A DNA stretch of 64,000 nucleotides from Streptomyces bambusae (lineage in GTDB: Bacteria; Actinomycetota; Actinomycetes; Streptomycetales; Streptomycetaceae). Every line of letters starts with the position of its first letter. The stretch's first letter is position 1. A program made the position numbers and the translations under genes. The stretch spans positions 1 to 64,000 of the forward strand of contig NZ_JAJAUZ010000016.1 in NCBI RefSeq assembly GCF_020532645.1, given 5' to 3'. The notes under the pieces are model-generated. The model was given only the letters and a program-made list of their open reading frames with translations, was not told the DNA's origin and did not search any database. Of the stretch, positions 45,728 to 56,771 are shown piece after piece.

Positions 45728-46852
45728 TCAGCGGCGGTGCTGCGAGTCCGCGACGGTGACCTCGACGCGCTGGAACTCCTTCAGCTCGCTGTAGCCGGTG
45801 GTGGCCATCGAGCGGCGGAGGGCGCCGAAGAGGTTCATGGAACCGTCGGGGGTGTGGGACGGGCCGGTGAGGATCTCCTCGGTGGTGCCGACCGTGCCCA
45901 GGTCCACCTTCTTGCCGCGCGGCACGTCCTCGTGGACGGCCTCCATGCCCCAGTGGTGGCCCTTGCCGGGCGCGTCGGTGGCACGGGCCAGCGGGGAGCC
46001 CATCATCACGGCGTCGGCGCCGCAGGCGATGGCCTTGGGCAGGTCGCCGGACCAGCCCACGCCGCCGTCGGCGATGACGTGCACGTAGCGACCGCCGGAC
46101 TCGTCCATGTAGTCGCGTCGGGCCGCGGCCACGTCGGCGACCGCGGTCGCCATCGGGACCTGGATGCCCAGCACGTTGCGGGTGGTGTGGGCCGCGCCGC
46201 CGCCGAAGCCGACGAGCACGCCCGCCGCACCGGTGCGCATCAGGTGCAGGGCCGCGGTGTACGTGGCGCAGCCGCCGACGATGACCGGGACGTCGAGCTC
46301 GTAGATGAACTGCTTCAGGTTCAGCGGCTCGGCGGCGCCGGAGACGTGCTCGGCGGAGACGGTGGTGCCGCGGATCACGAAGATGTCCACGCCGGCGTCG
46401 ACGACGGCCTTCGAGAACTGCGCGGTGCGCTGCGGGGAGAGCGCGGCGGCGGTGACGACGCCGGAGTCGCGCACCTCCTTGATGCGCCGGCCGATCAGGT
46501 CGGCCTGGATCGGGGCCGCGTAGATCTCCTGCAGGCGGCGGGTGGCGGCCTCCTCGGAGAGCTCGGTGACCTCGTCGAGGAGCGGCTGCGGGTCCTCGTA
46601 GCGGGTCCACAGGCCTTCGAGGTTCAGGACGCCGAGGCCGCCGAGCTCGCCGATGCGGATGGCGGTCTGCGGGGAGACGACCGAGTCCATGGGGGCGGCC
46701 AGGAACGGCAGCTCGAAGCGGTAGGCGTCGATCTGCCAGGCGATCGAGACCTCCTTCGGGTCCCGGGTGCGCCGGCTCGGGACGATGGCGATGTCGTCGA
46801 ACGCGTACGCCCTGCGGCCGCGCTTGCCGCGCCCGATCTCGATCTCAGTCAC
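45728..46852 (-). CDS. guaB3: GuaB3 family IMP dehydrogenase-related protein
   Basis: The 374-residue product starts at GTG 46852 (MTEIEIGRGKRGRRAYAFDD). It has the IMPDH-type TIM barrel, with FLAAPMDSVVSPQTA near residue 52, but no CBS domains. The loop that holds the catalytic Cys in IMPDH (GPGSICTTR) reads VGFGGGAAHTTRNVLG, with no Cys. GuaB3 is widespread beside guaB in actinobacteria, as here and in mycobacteria. It may be a regulatory or altered-activity paralogue. A terminator and the guaB gene lie upstream. Confidence 0.88.
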   Translation of the reverse strand: MTEIEIGRGKRGRRAYAFDDIAIVPSRRTRDPKEVSIAWQIDAYRFELPFLAAPMDSVVSPQTAIRIGELGGLGVLNLEGLWTRYEDPQPLLDEVTELSEEAATRRLQEIYAAPIQADLIGRRIKEVRDSGVVTAAALSPQRTAQFSKAVVDAGVDIFVIRGTTVSAEHVSGAAEPLNLKQFIYELDVPVIVGGCATYTAALHLMRTGAAGVLVGFGGGAAHTTRNVLGIQVPMATAVADVAAARRDYMDESGGRYVHVIADGGVGWSGDLPKAIACGADAVMMGSPLARATDAPGKGHHWGMEAVHEDVPRGKKVDLGTVGTTEEILTGPSHTPDGSMNLFGALRRSMATTGYSELKEFQRVEVTVADSQHRR

Positions 46853-46969
46853 GTGTGGTGGCCTTTCCCTCTTGGCTACTGCGTGTCCAGTATCCCCGAA
46901 GGCCGGACGGCCGCGTTCCCGCGACCGCCGAGCGGGACGGGCGCAACCCCGGGCCGGTGCGGAAACGGC

Positions 46970-47001
46970 GAGGGGCGGGCCCGGTCACCCGGGCCCGCCC
47001 C
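46970..47001 (-). terminator. Terminator after guaB
   Basis: Perfect 14-bp arms (46970-46983 and 46988-47001) enclose a 4-base loop, 13 bp beyond the guaB stop. Confidence 0.75.
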
Positions 47002-47013
47002 TGTGCGATCGCC

Positions 47014-48621
<1,608 letters not shown>

Positions 48622-48649
48622 CTACGAGTTTCAACCCGCGTTGATCGAA

Positions 48650-49369
48650 TTACTGTTCGGCCAACGCGCGCAAGCGGGACAGCGCCCGGTGCTGCGCCAC
48701 GCGCACCGCACCCGGCGACATCCCCAGCATCTGCCCGGTCTCCTCCGCCGTCAGCCCGACGGCGACCCGCAGCACGAGCAGCTCACGCTGGTTCTCCGGC
48801 AGGTTGGCGAGCAGCTTCTTGGCCCAGGCCGCGTCACTGCTGAGCAGCGCCCGCTCCTCGGGTCCCAGCGAGTCGTCGGGGCGTTCCGGCATCTCGTCGG
48901 AGGGCACCGCAGTGCTGCCGGGGTGCCGCATCGCGGCGCGCTGGAGGTCGGCGACCTTGTGGGCGGCGATGGCGAAGACGAACGCCTCGAACGGGCGGCC
49001 CGTGTCCCGGTAGCGCGGCAGGGCCATCAGCACCGCGACGCAGACCTCCTGCGCCAGGTCCTCCACGAAGTGCCGGGCGTCCCCCGGCAGCCGCGACAGC
49101 CTGGTCCGGCAGTACCGGAGGGCGAGCGGGTGGACGTGGGCGAGCAGGTCGTGGGTGGCCTGCTCGTCGCCCTCGACCGCACGACGGACCAGGGCACCGA
49201 CTGCGCCGGCGCCGCTGTTCTTGGGGGGCCCCGCAGGGCCCGTGGCCGTGGGGGATCCCAGGGCCTCGTCGTCGCGCATCAATCCATGGTGCCTTGACGC
49301 CGGACGTTCCGCGGCACCGCGGCCCGTGTTGTGCACCGAAGCGTTATGAGCAGGCGCGCCGGAACTCAT
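48650..49369 (-). CDS. sigD: RNA polymerase sigma factor, SigD type
   Basis: I place the start at ATG 49369 ([16 protein letters not shown]), with a GGGGAGGG site; 49279 ([14 protein letters not shown]) is an alternative. It has sigma-70 region 2 ([20 protein letters not shown] to [18 protein letters not shown]) and region 4 ([21 protein letters not shown] then [17 protein letters not shown]), with no region 3, as in ECF-type sigma factors. The position next to guaB matches SigD in M. tuberculosis. No anti-sigma factor is visible next to it. Its regulon cannot be read from the sequence. Confidence 0.87.
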   Translation of the reverse strand: MSSGAPAHNASVHNTGRGAAERPASRHHGLMRDDEALGSPTATGPAGPPKNSGAGAVGALVRRAVEGDEQATHDLLAHVHPLALRYCRTRLSRLPGDARHFVEDLAQEVCVAVLMALPRYRDTGRPFEAFVFAIAAHKVADLQRAAMRHPGSTAVPSDEMPERPDDSLGPEERALLSSDAAWAKKLLANLPENQRELLVLRVAVGLTAEETGQMLGMSPGAVRVAQHRALSRLRALAEQ

Positions 49370-49648
49370 CGTCAACGCCCTCCCCTCCCGCTCGGCCGAA
49401 TGGTCCCCGAGGCAGCAGCGCCTGCGCCGGCGTCCGCCCCTGGGTGGTGTCCCACCCTCAAGGATGCGGCATCGCGCGCGAAGCGACACGTCCCCCGGAT
49501 TCTGCCCCGCCAACCCCCTCGCGCACACCGGATACGGCAAGACTCGCGGAGACTCCCGGGCCTTCGGCAGGGATCCGCGGCCGGCCGCCGGGTGCGACCG
49601 CCACGCGCCGCCCCGCCCGCACGGTGGCGGACGGGGACCGCAACGCGA

Positions 49649-50260
49649 TCAGCGGACGAGGCCCCAGCGGAACCCCAGCGCCACGGCGTGCGCCCGGTCG
49701 GACGCACCCAGCTTCTTGAAGAGCCGGCGGGCGTGGGTCTTGACCGTGTCCTCGGAGAGGAACAGCTCGCGCCCGATCTCGGCGTTGGACCGGCCGTGGC
49801 TCATGCCCTCCAGCACCTGGATCTCCCGGGCGGTGAGGGTGGGCGCGGCGCCCATCTCGGCGGACCGCAGCCGGCGCGGGGCGAGCCGCCAGGTCGGGTC
49901 GGCGAGCGCCTGCGTCACCGTCGCGCGCAGCTCGGCGCGCGAGGCGTCCTTGTGCAGGTAGCCGCGGGCCCCGGCGGCGACCGCGAGCGCGACGCCGTCG
50001 AGGTCCTCGGCTACGGTCAGCATGATGATGCGGGCGCCCGGATCGGCCGAGAGCAGCCGGCGCACGGTCTCGACACCGCCGAGGCCGGGCATCCGTACGT
50101 CCATCAGGATGAGGTCGGAGCGGTCGGCGCCCCAGCGGCGGAGGACTTCCTCGCCGTTGGCAGCCGTGGTCACGCGCTCGACGCCGGGCACGGTGGCCAC
50201 CGCGCGACGGAGCGCCTCTCGGGCAAGCGGGGAGTCGTCACAGACGAGGACGGATGTCAT
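49649..50260 (-). CDS. bldM: BldM, developmental response regulator
   Basis: The 203-residue product equals the length of S. coelicolor BldM. The receiver domain has D8-D9, the phosphorylation-type Asp54 in LILMDVRMPG and Lys in YLHKDAS. A NarL-type helix-turn-helix (LTAREIQVLEGMSHGRSNAEI then LSEDTVKTHARRLFKKLG) fills the C-terminal 65 residues. BldM controls aerial hypha and spore genes, alone or with WhiI. A sigma-BldN-type promoter is at 50387-50414, and whiD is divergent next door, as I recall for S. coelicolor. There is no cognate kinase. The 280 bp between its stop and the sigD start hold only a weak GGGTGG/CCACCC hairpin near 49442. Confidence 0.95.
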   Translation of the reverse strand: MTSVLVCDDSPLAREALRRAVATVPGVERVTTAANGEEVLRRWGADRSDLILMDVRMPGLGGVETVRRLLSADPGARIIMLTVAEDLDGVALAVAAGARGYLHKDASRAELRATVTQALADPTWRLAPRRLRSAEMGAAPTLTAREIQVLEGMSHGRSNAEIGRELFLSEDTVKTHARRLFKKLGASDRAHAVALGFRWGLVR

Positions 50261-50386
50261 GGCCGCCCTCCGCAGCTACTGATGCGCGTCACCTTGAGCC
50301 TCCAGGCTGGTACGTATCGTCACCTGTGCGGTCGATGCTCTCGGACACCTGTCCGGGAACTTCTTCGTTCAACCGCCTTCGCACTC

Positions 50387-50414
50387 TCAACGATGGTCAC
50401 TCGAAAGAGTTACG
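50387..50414 (-). promoter_or_regulatory. Sigma-BldN-type promoter of bldM
   Basis: On the minus strand CGTAAC (50409-50414) and CGTTGA (50387-50392) are separated by exactly 16 bases, matching the sigma-BldN consensus as I know it. The predicted leader is about 120 nt. Confidence 0.85.
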
Positions 50415-50557
50415 GGTCGGACGGACACCTTCGGCACTCTACGTGAGGACGCCGACACAACACGGGCGCCACAACCGGTCTGTCCTCCATCTGGAGCTAT
50501 GCCCTATTTGGCGGCTTTCCTTCCGGTTGGCTGGTGTCTGAGGCTAGATTCCCAATG

Positions 50558-50594
50558 AGTCATATTTACATCTACTCGGATAGTAGATATGACT
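50558..50594. promoter_or_regulatory. AT-rich dyad upstream of whiD
   Basis: AGTAGATATGACT (50582-50594) pairs with AGTCATAT (50558-50565) plus ATCTACT (50570-50576), interrupted on the left by four bases. It is unusually AT-rich for this genome and lies 46-82 bp before the whiD ATG. It could be an operator or a 5' leader hairpin. The rest of the 379-bp gap holds the bldM promoter; no certain whiD promoter hexamers were found. Confidence 0.55.
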
Positions 50595-50639
50595 GGTTGG
50601 GCCGTATCCGTCTCAGTACCGGCCTCAAGAGGACTACCC

Positions 50640-50963
50640 ATGGCAGATTTCTCCCGCCTCCCCGGACCGAACGCCGACCTCTGGGACTGGCAGCTGATGG
50701 CAGCCTGCCGAGGGGTCGACAGCTCCCTCTTCTTCCACCCGGAAGGCGAGCGGGGCGCGGCCCGGAGCGCGCGCGAGGCCTCGGCTAAAGAGGTCTGCAT
50801 GCGATGCCCGGTGCGCGCGGAGTGCGCCGCACACGCCCTCGCCGTACGCGAGCCCTACGGGGTCTGGGGAGGGCTGACCGAGGACGAGCGCGAGGAGCTG
50901 ATGGGCCGCGCCCGCCACCGCCTGATCTCCGCATCGAGCGTGAGCAGCACGCCCGCGCACTGA
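50640..50963 (+). CDS. whiD: WhiD, WhiB-family iron-sulfur developmental regulator
   Basis: The ATG at 50640 (MADFSRLPGPNADLWDWQLM) with an AGAGGA site gives 107 residues. The four cluster ligands are Cys23, Cys53, Cys56 and Cys62, the positions known in WhiD. The GVWGG turn and LTEDEREEL follow near residue 74, then a basic DNA-binding end. WhiD is needed for late sporulation and spore wall formation. It lies divergent from bldM. An in-frame ATG at 50589 would add 17 residues but sits within the dyad region. Confidence 0.93.
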   Translation: MADFSRLPGPNADLWDWQLMAACRGVDSSLFFHPEGERGAARSAREASAKEVCMRCPVRAECAAHALAVREPYGVWGGLTEDEREELMGRARHRLISASSVSSTPAH

Positions 50964-51030
50964 ACCGGTGCACGAAAGGCACCGTCAGCAGGAACGTTTC
51001 CCCTGAGCCGCCGCGCGGCGCCGGCCCCGG

Positions 51031-51927
51031 CTACCGCGCGGCGGCACGCTCCAGCTCGTCGAGGGTGGCCGCCACGGCGGGCACCCGCGCCAGGTCGGGC
51101 AGCGTCAGCGCGACCACCTCGCGGTGCACCGCCGGCTCGACCGCCAGCGTCCGCGCCCCCTTGGTCCGTACGGACTCCACCGCCAGCTCCGGCAGCACCG
51201 CCACGCCCAGGCCCGCCCCGACCAGCCCGACCACGGCCGGGTAGTCGTCGGTGGCGAAGTCGATGCGCGGGGTGAAGCCGGCCTCCTCGCACACGTCGAC
51301 CAGGTGCCGGCGGCAGCGCGGGCAGCCCGCGATCCACGGCTCGCCGGCCAGGTCGGCCATCGCCACCCGCTCCGCCCCGGCCAGCGGGTGCCCCTCCGGG
51401 ACCAGGCCGACCAGCTTGTCGGTGAGCACCGGCCGGACCACCAGGTCCGCCCACTCCGCCGGGTCCGCCGCGCCCGTGTAACGGAAGGCGAGGGCCACGT
51501 CGCAGTCGCCCTCGCGGAGCATCTCCACCGAGCGCGGCGGCTCGGCCTCGACCAGCGAGATGCGGGTGCCCGGGTGGGCGGCGCGCATCGCGGCCAGCGC
51601 GGTCGGCACCAGGGTGGAGCTGCCGCTGGGGAAGGACACGAGCCGCACCCGGCCGGCCCGCAGCCCGGCGATGGCGGCGACCTCCTCCTCGGCGGCCGTC
51701 AGCCCGGCGAGGATCCCGGCGGCGTGCCGCACCAGCGCCTCGCCGGCCTGGGTCAGGCGCATCTCGCGGCCGGTGCGGATGAGCAGCGGGGTGCCGGCGC
51801 CCTGCTCCAGGGCCTTCATCTGCTGGCTGACGGCGGGCTGGGTGCAGCCCAGTTCGCGGGCGGCGGCCGAGAAGGACCCGGTCGCGGCCACGGCGCGCAG
51901 GACGCGGAGATGACGTGCCTCGATCAC
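51031..51927 (-). CDS. LysR-family transcriptional regulator
   Basis: The 298-residue product has an N-terminal winged helix-turn-helix (MIEARHLRVLRAVAATGSFS through AVSQQMKALEQ) and a C-terminal periplasmic-binding-like effector domain beginning near residue 90. It is divergent from the MOSC gene; LysR proteins often regulate a divergent neighbour, but the effector is unknown. Confidence 0.9.
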   Translation of the reverse strand: MIEARHLRVLRAVAATGSFSAAARELGCTQPAVSQQMKALEQGAGTPLLIRTGREMRLTQAGEALVRHAAGILAGLTAAEEEVAAIAGLRAGRVRLVSFPSGSSTLVPTALAAMRAAHPGTRISLVEAEPPRSVEMLREGDCDVALAFRYTGAADPAEWADLVVRPVLTDKLVGLVPEGHPLAGAERVAMADLAGEPWIAGCPRCRRHLVDVCEEAGFTPRIDFATDDYPAVVGLVGAGLGVAVLPELAVESVRTKGARTLAVEPAVHREVVALTLPDLARVPAVAATLDELERAAAR

Positions 51928-51970
51928 CCTCCGAGCATAAGGGGCCCTTTGATGGTGGCGCCAATTATGG

Positions 51971-52000
51971 TTGTCCGCTTTGAGACGGCTGGGCTACGGT
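51971..52000 (+). promoter_or_regulatory. Leaderless promoter of the MOSC gene
   Basis: TTGTCC (51971-51976), 18 bases, then TACGGT (51995-52000). The ATG at 52007 is seven bases beyond the -10 and coincides with the predicted start site, and no ribosome-binding site precedes it. Confidence 0.55.
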
Positions 52001-52006
52001 GCCGCC

Positions 52007-52687
52007 ATGCATCTGATCTCCGTGAACCTGGGACGCGCGACCGCCGTCGACTACACCGACGCGCCGGGCGGGCGCACCGGCATCGGCAAGTACCCGACCC
52101 CCGGTCCGGTACGCGTCGACGCCCCCGGTCCGCGGGGCACCGGAGGCAGCGGACTGGCCGGGGACGCCATCTGCGACCTGCGCCACCACGGCGGGCACGA
52201 CCAGGCGGTGTACGCGTACGCCCGCGAGGACCTGGACTGGTGGGAGGCCGAGCTGGGCCGCGAACTGCCCGGCGGCCGGTTCGGCGAGAACCTCACCACC
52301 GCGGGCCTGGACGTGAACGGCGCGCTGGTCGGCGAGCGTTGGCGGGTCGGCCGGGAGCTGGTGCTGGAGGTGTCCGCGGCCCGGATCCCGTGCCGCACCT
52401 TCCAGGGCGCGCTGGGCGAGGCCGGCTGGGTGAAGCGGTTCACCCGGGCGGGGCGGCCCGGCGCGTACCTGCGGGTGGTCGAGCCGGGCGAGATCGCGCC
52501 CGGCGATCCGGTCGAGGTGCTGCACCGGCCGGACCACGAGGTCACGGTGGGCTTCTGGTTCCGCGCCCACACCACCGAACGGGACCTGCTGCCGCGCCTG
52601 CTGGCCGCGGGCGACGCCCTGTCGGCCGCCGCCCGGGAGAAGGCGCGGGCCCATCTGGAGAAGTACGGCAGCGACGCGCGGGCCTGA
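52007..52687 (+). CDS. MOSC domain protein (YiiM-like)
   Basis: The ATG at 52007 gives 226 residues, close to YiiM. Family markers are RHHGGHDQAVYAY and the conserved Cys in SAARIPCRTFQ, where molybdenum-cofactor sulfur may bind. YiiM reduces N-hydroxylated compounds using the molybdenum cofactor, which is the likeliest role. It is divergent from a LysR regulator and followed by an SDR gene 25 bp downstream. Confidence 0.87.
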   Translation: MHLISVNLGRATAVDYTDAPGGRTGIGKYPTPGPVRVDAPGPRGTGGSGLAGDAICDLRHHGGHDQAVYAYAREDLDWWEAELGRELPGGRFGENLTTAGLDVNGALVGERWRVGRELVLEVSAARIPCRTFQGALGEAGWVKRFTRAGRPGAYLRVVEPGEIAPGDPVEVLHRPDHEVTVGFWFRAHTTERDLLPRLLAAGDALSAAAREKARAHLEKYGSDARA

Positions 52688-52712
52688 CATCCGCGGCAGC
52701 TAGGTTTCGCGT

Positions 52713-53486
52713 ATGACGACTGCTCTGATTACGGGATCCACGGCGGGCATCGGTGCCGCCTTCGCCCGGCGGCTCGCCGCCGACGGGAACGACCTGGTGC
52801 TGGTGGCCCGGGACACCAAGCGGCTGCGGGAGCAGGCGACCGAGCTGCACGACCGGCACGGCATCGAGGCCGAGGTGCTCACCGCGGACCTGTCGACGGA
52901 GGAGGGCATCGCCGGCGTCGAGGCCCGGCTGGGCGACCGCCGCAGCCCGGTGGACCTGCTGGTCAACAACGCCGGGTTCGGCAACAAGGGCCGCTACCTC
53001 GACGTGTCGATGACCGACGAGCTGGCCATGCTGAAGGTGCACGTCGAGGCGGTGCTGCGGCTGACCTCGGCGGCCACGTCGGGCATGCGCGAGCGCGGCC
53101 GCGGCGGGGTCGTCAACGTGGCCTCGGTCGCGGCGTTCGTCCCGCGCGGCACGTACGGCGCGAGCAAGGCGTGGGTCGTGCAGTTCACCCAGGGCGCGGC
53201 CCGGGACCTGGCCGGGTCGGGGGTGCGGATGATGGCGCTGTGCCCGGGGTTCGTGCGGACGGAGTTCCACGAGCGGGCCGGCATGGGCACCGACAACATC
53301 CCGAACTGGATGTGGCTGGACGCCGACAAGCTGGTCGCGGCGGCGCTGACGGACCTGTCGCGCGGGCGCACGGTCTCGATCCCGGACCCGCGGTACAAGG
53401 CGCTGATGGGCATCGTGAAGCTGACCCCGCGCGGTCTGCTGGGCGGGGTGTCCTCGCGCACGGGCCGCAAGTACGGGCCGCAGTGA
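52713..53486 (+). CDS. Short-chain dehydrogenase/reductase
   Basis: The 257-residue product has the NAD(P) motif TGSTAGIG near residue 8, the structural VNNAGFG, and the catalytic triad with Ser in NVASVAAFV and Tyr-Lys in YGASKAW. The order is that of classical SDRs. The TAGGTT hexamer six bases before the ATG suggests a leaderless transcript. Substrate unknown. Confidence 0.88.
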   Translation: MTTALITGSTAGIGAAFARRLAADGNDLVLVARDTKRLREQATELHDRHGIEAEVLTADLSTEEGIAGVEARLGDRRSPVDLLVNNAGFGNKGRYLDVSMTDELAMLKVHVEAVLRLTSAATSGMRERGRGGVVNVASVAAFVPRGTYGASKAWVVQFTQGAARDLAGSGVRMMALCPGFVRTEFHERAGMGTDNIPNWMWLDADKLVAAALTDLSRGRTVSIPDPRYKALMGIVKLTPRGLLGGVSSRTGRKYGPQ

Positions 53487-53572
53487 GCCCCGCCCGGTGA
53501 CCCGCGAGTAACCCGGCCGAACGGGTGAATCCTCCCTAAACTGGACATGTCCCACCCAGCCCGGGAGCCACC

Positions 53573-54265
53573 ATGACATTCGTACAACTGGTCGATTACA
53601 GAACTCACCAGCCCGAGGCGATGAGCGATCTGCTGGACAAGTACGTCGCCCAGAGCCAGGGCAAGCGCACGGTCACCCACAGCATCGTGGGCAAGGACCG
53701 CGACCAAACGGACCACTACGTGAACTTCGTCGAGTTCCCGTCGTACGAGGAGGCCATGAAGAACTCCAACCTCCCGGAGACGGACCGGATGTTCCACGAG
53801 ATGGTGTCCCTGTGCGACGGCATGCCGACGTTCACCAATCTGGACGCGGTCCGCGACGAACACCTCAACACCCTGCTGGCGAACCGGATGTACGACGACA
53901 TCGCGGTGAAGGGCGACCTGTCCGTCATCGAGGAGATCTTCGCCTCGGACTACCGGGACCACGACGTCTCCAACCCCGTGGACAAGACCGGATACGCCGC
54001 GGTCCGCGAGGACGTCGAGATGTGGCGCAGCGCCTTCGACTTCACCTTCACCCGTGACGCCCAGATGGCGCAGGACGACTACGTCACCACGCTGTGGACC
54101 TGGACCGGGACGCACAAGGGCGAGTTCATGGGCATCGCCCCCACCGGCAAGTCCTGCACGATGACCGGCACCACGGTCTTCCGATGTCAGGACGGCATGA
54201 TCAAGGAAGGCTGGTGGCACTACGACGCCATGGCCCTGATGCGGCAGCTGGGCGTCATGGAGTGA
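53573..54265 (+). CDS. ABM-like plus SnoaL-like fusion protein
   Basis: A GGGAGCC site precedes the ATG; the product is 230 residues. Residues 1-95 look like a dimeric alpha/beta barrel of the antibiotic-biosynthesis-monooxygenase type (MTFVQLVDYRT then HYVNFVEFPSYEEAMKNS). Residues 100-225 read as a SnoaL/ester-cyclase fold (NRMYDDIAVKGDLSVIEEIF, YRDHDV, MWRSAFDFTFT, IKEGWWHYD). Both folds bind small aromatic or polyketide-like ligands. No biosynthetic genes are near, so no substrate can be given. Confidence 0.75.
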   Translation: MTFVQLVDYRTHQPEAMSDLLDKYVAQSQGKRTVTHSIVGKDRDQTDHYVNFVEFPSYEEAMKNSNLPETDRMFHEMVSLCDGMPTFTNLDAVRDEHLNTLLANRMYDDIAVKGDLSVIEEIFASDYRDHDVSNPVDKTGYAAVREDVEMWRSAFDFTFTRDAQMAQDDYVTTLWTWTGTHKGEFMGIAPTGKSCTMTGTTVFRCQDGMIKEGWWHYDAMALMRQLGVME

Positions 54266-54293
54266 CGCCCGCTCAGGCGGCCGCAGCAGAACG

Positions 54294-54339
54294 GGAAGGC
54301 CCCCGCCCCGCCGGGTGACCGGCGGGACGGGGGCCTTCC
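54294..54339. terminator. Bidirectional terminator hairpin
   Basis: Arms of 21 bp (54294-54314 and 54319-54339) with one mismatch enclose the loop GTGA. They separate the convergent ends of the SnoaL-like gene and groEL. Confidence 0.8.
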
Positions 54340-54359
54340 GTCAGAAGCGCGGGGACGCG

Positions 54360-55997
<1,638 letters not shown>

Positions 55998-56033
55998 TCA
56001 GCCCTCTCGAAAAATCTGGGGGTTCCAAACGAA

Positions 56034-56079
56034 CTGCGCCCCTCGCCGCCCGGCTTCAGCGGGGTGGCCAGGGGCGCAG
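56034..56079 (-). terminator. Intercistronic hairpin between groES and groEL1
   Basis: CTGCGCCCCT (56034-56043) and AGGGGCGCAG (56070-56079) pair perfectly; TTCGTTTGG follows on the minus strand. It may cause partial termination or mRNA processing, giving more GroES than GroEL. Confidence 0.6.
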
Positions 56080-56106
56080 CTCAAAGCACTTCTGCTTCGG
56101 GGTGAA

Positions 56107-56415
56107 TTACTTCTCGACGATCGCGAGCACGTCGCGAGCCGAGAGGACGAGGTACTCCTCGCCGCTGTACTTCACCTCGGTGCCGCCGTACTTGCTGTAC
56201 AGCACGATGTCGCCGACGTTGACGTCCAGCGGGAGACGCTGGCCGTCCTCGAAGCGGCCCGGGCCCACGGCGAGGACGACGCCCTCCTGGGGCTTCTCCT
56301 TCGCGGTGTCCGGGATGACCAGGCCAGAGGCCGTGGTCTGCTCGGCGTCGAGCGGCTGGACCACGATGCGGTCCTCGAGCGGCTTGATGGCAACCTTGGA
56401 GCTGGCGGTCGTCAC
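56107..56415 (-). CDS. groES: Co-chaperonin GroES
   Basis: The 102-residue product has the core [21 protein letters not shown], the mobile loop [15 protein letters not shown] and the C-terminal [13 protein letters not shown]. It caps the GroEL ring. The ATG at 56415 follows a normal purine-rich site. The leader of about 125 nt and CIRCE elements lie upstream. It heads the groES-groEL1 operon. Confidence 0.97.
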   Translation of the reverse strand: MTTASSKVAIKPLEDRIVVQPLDAEQTTASGLVIPDTAKEKPQEGVVLAVGPGRFEDGQRLPLDVNVGDIVLYSKYGGTEVKYSGEEYLVLSARDVLAIVEK

Positions 56416-56514
56416 GATCCGACCTCCCCCTTCGGAGATCTCACGGGGTTAACTGTCTGAGGTGGCGACCAGGTCGATCCGTCGTCGCGGGTGCCGGACC
56501 TGCCCGTCGCTGTG

Positions 56515-56588
56515 TTGGCACTCACCAGGGGCGAGTGCCAGGCCCGAGACTATTCCGGCGATTAGCACTCGGTCAAGCGGAGTGCCAA
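56515..56588 (-). promoter_or_regulatory. Heat-shock promoter with two CIRCE operators
   Basis: The first CIRCE-like element has TTGGCACTC (56515-56523), nine bases, GAGTGCCAG (56533-56541). The second has TTAGCACTC (56562-56570), nine bases, GAGTGCCAA (56580-56588). On the minus strand TTGACC (56571-56576) and TAGTCT (56547-56552), 18 bp apart, form the promoter within and next to the operators. HrcA binding is inferred from the CIRCE consensus. The gap (56416-56771, 356 bp) also serves the divergent FtsW-like gene. Confidence 0.88.
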
Positions 56589-56771
56589 TTCACGCCCCTC
56601 GCGGCCGAGCGGGACCCCCTCCGGGAACCTCGTACCGGACATCAGCGTCCTAGACGATATGAAGATAAAGCGCCTCATTGCAGAGCAGAACGGACCCGGG
56701 GCTTCCGGGCGTACCGCCGCACCGTCCGGGCCGGGCCGCCGCTGCGGCGCGTCCGACGGCGGCGGCGTCCC

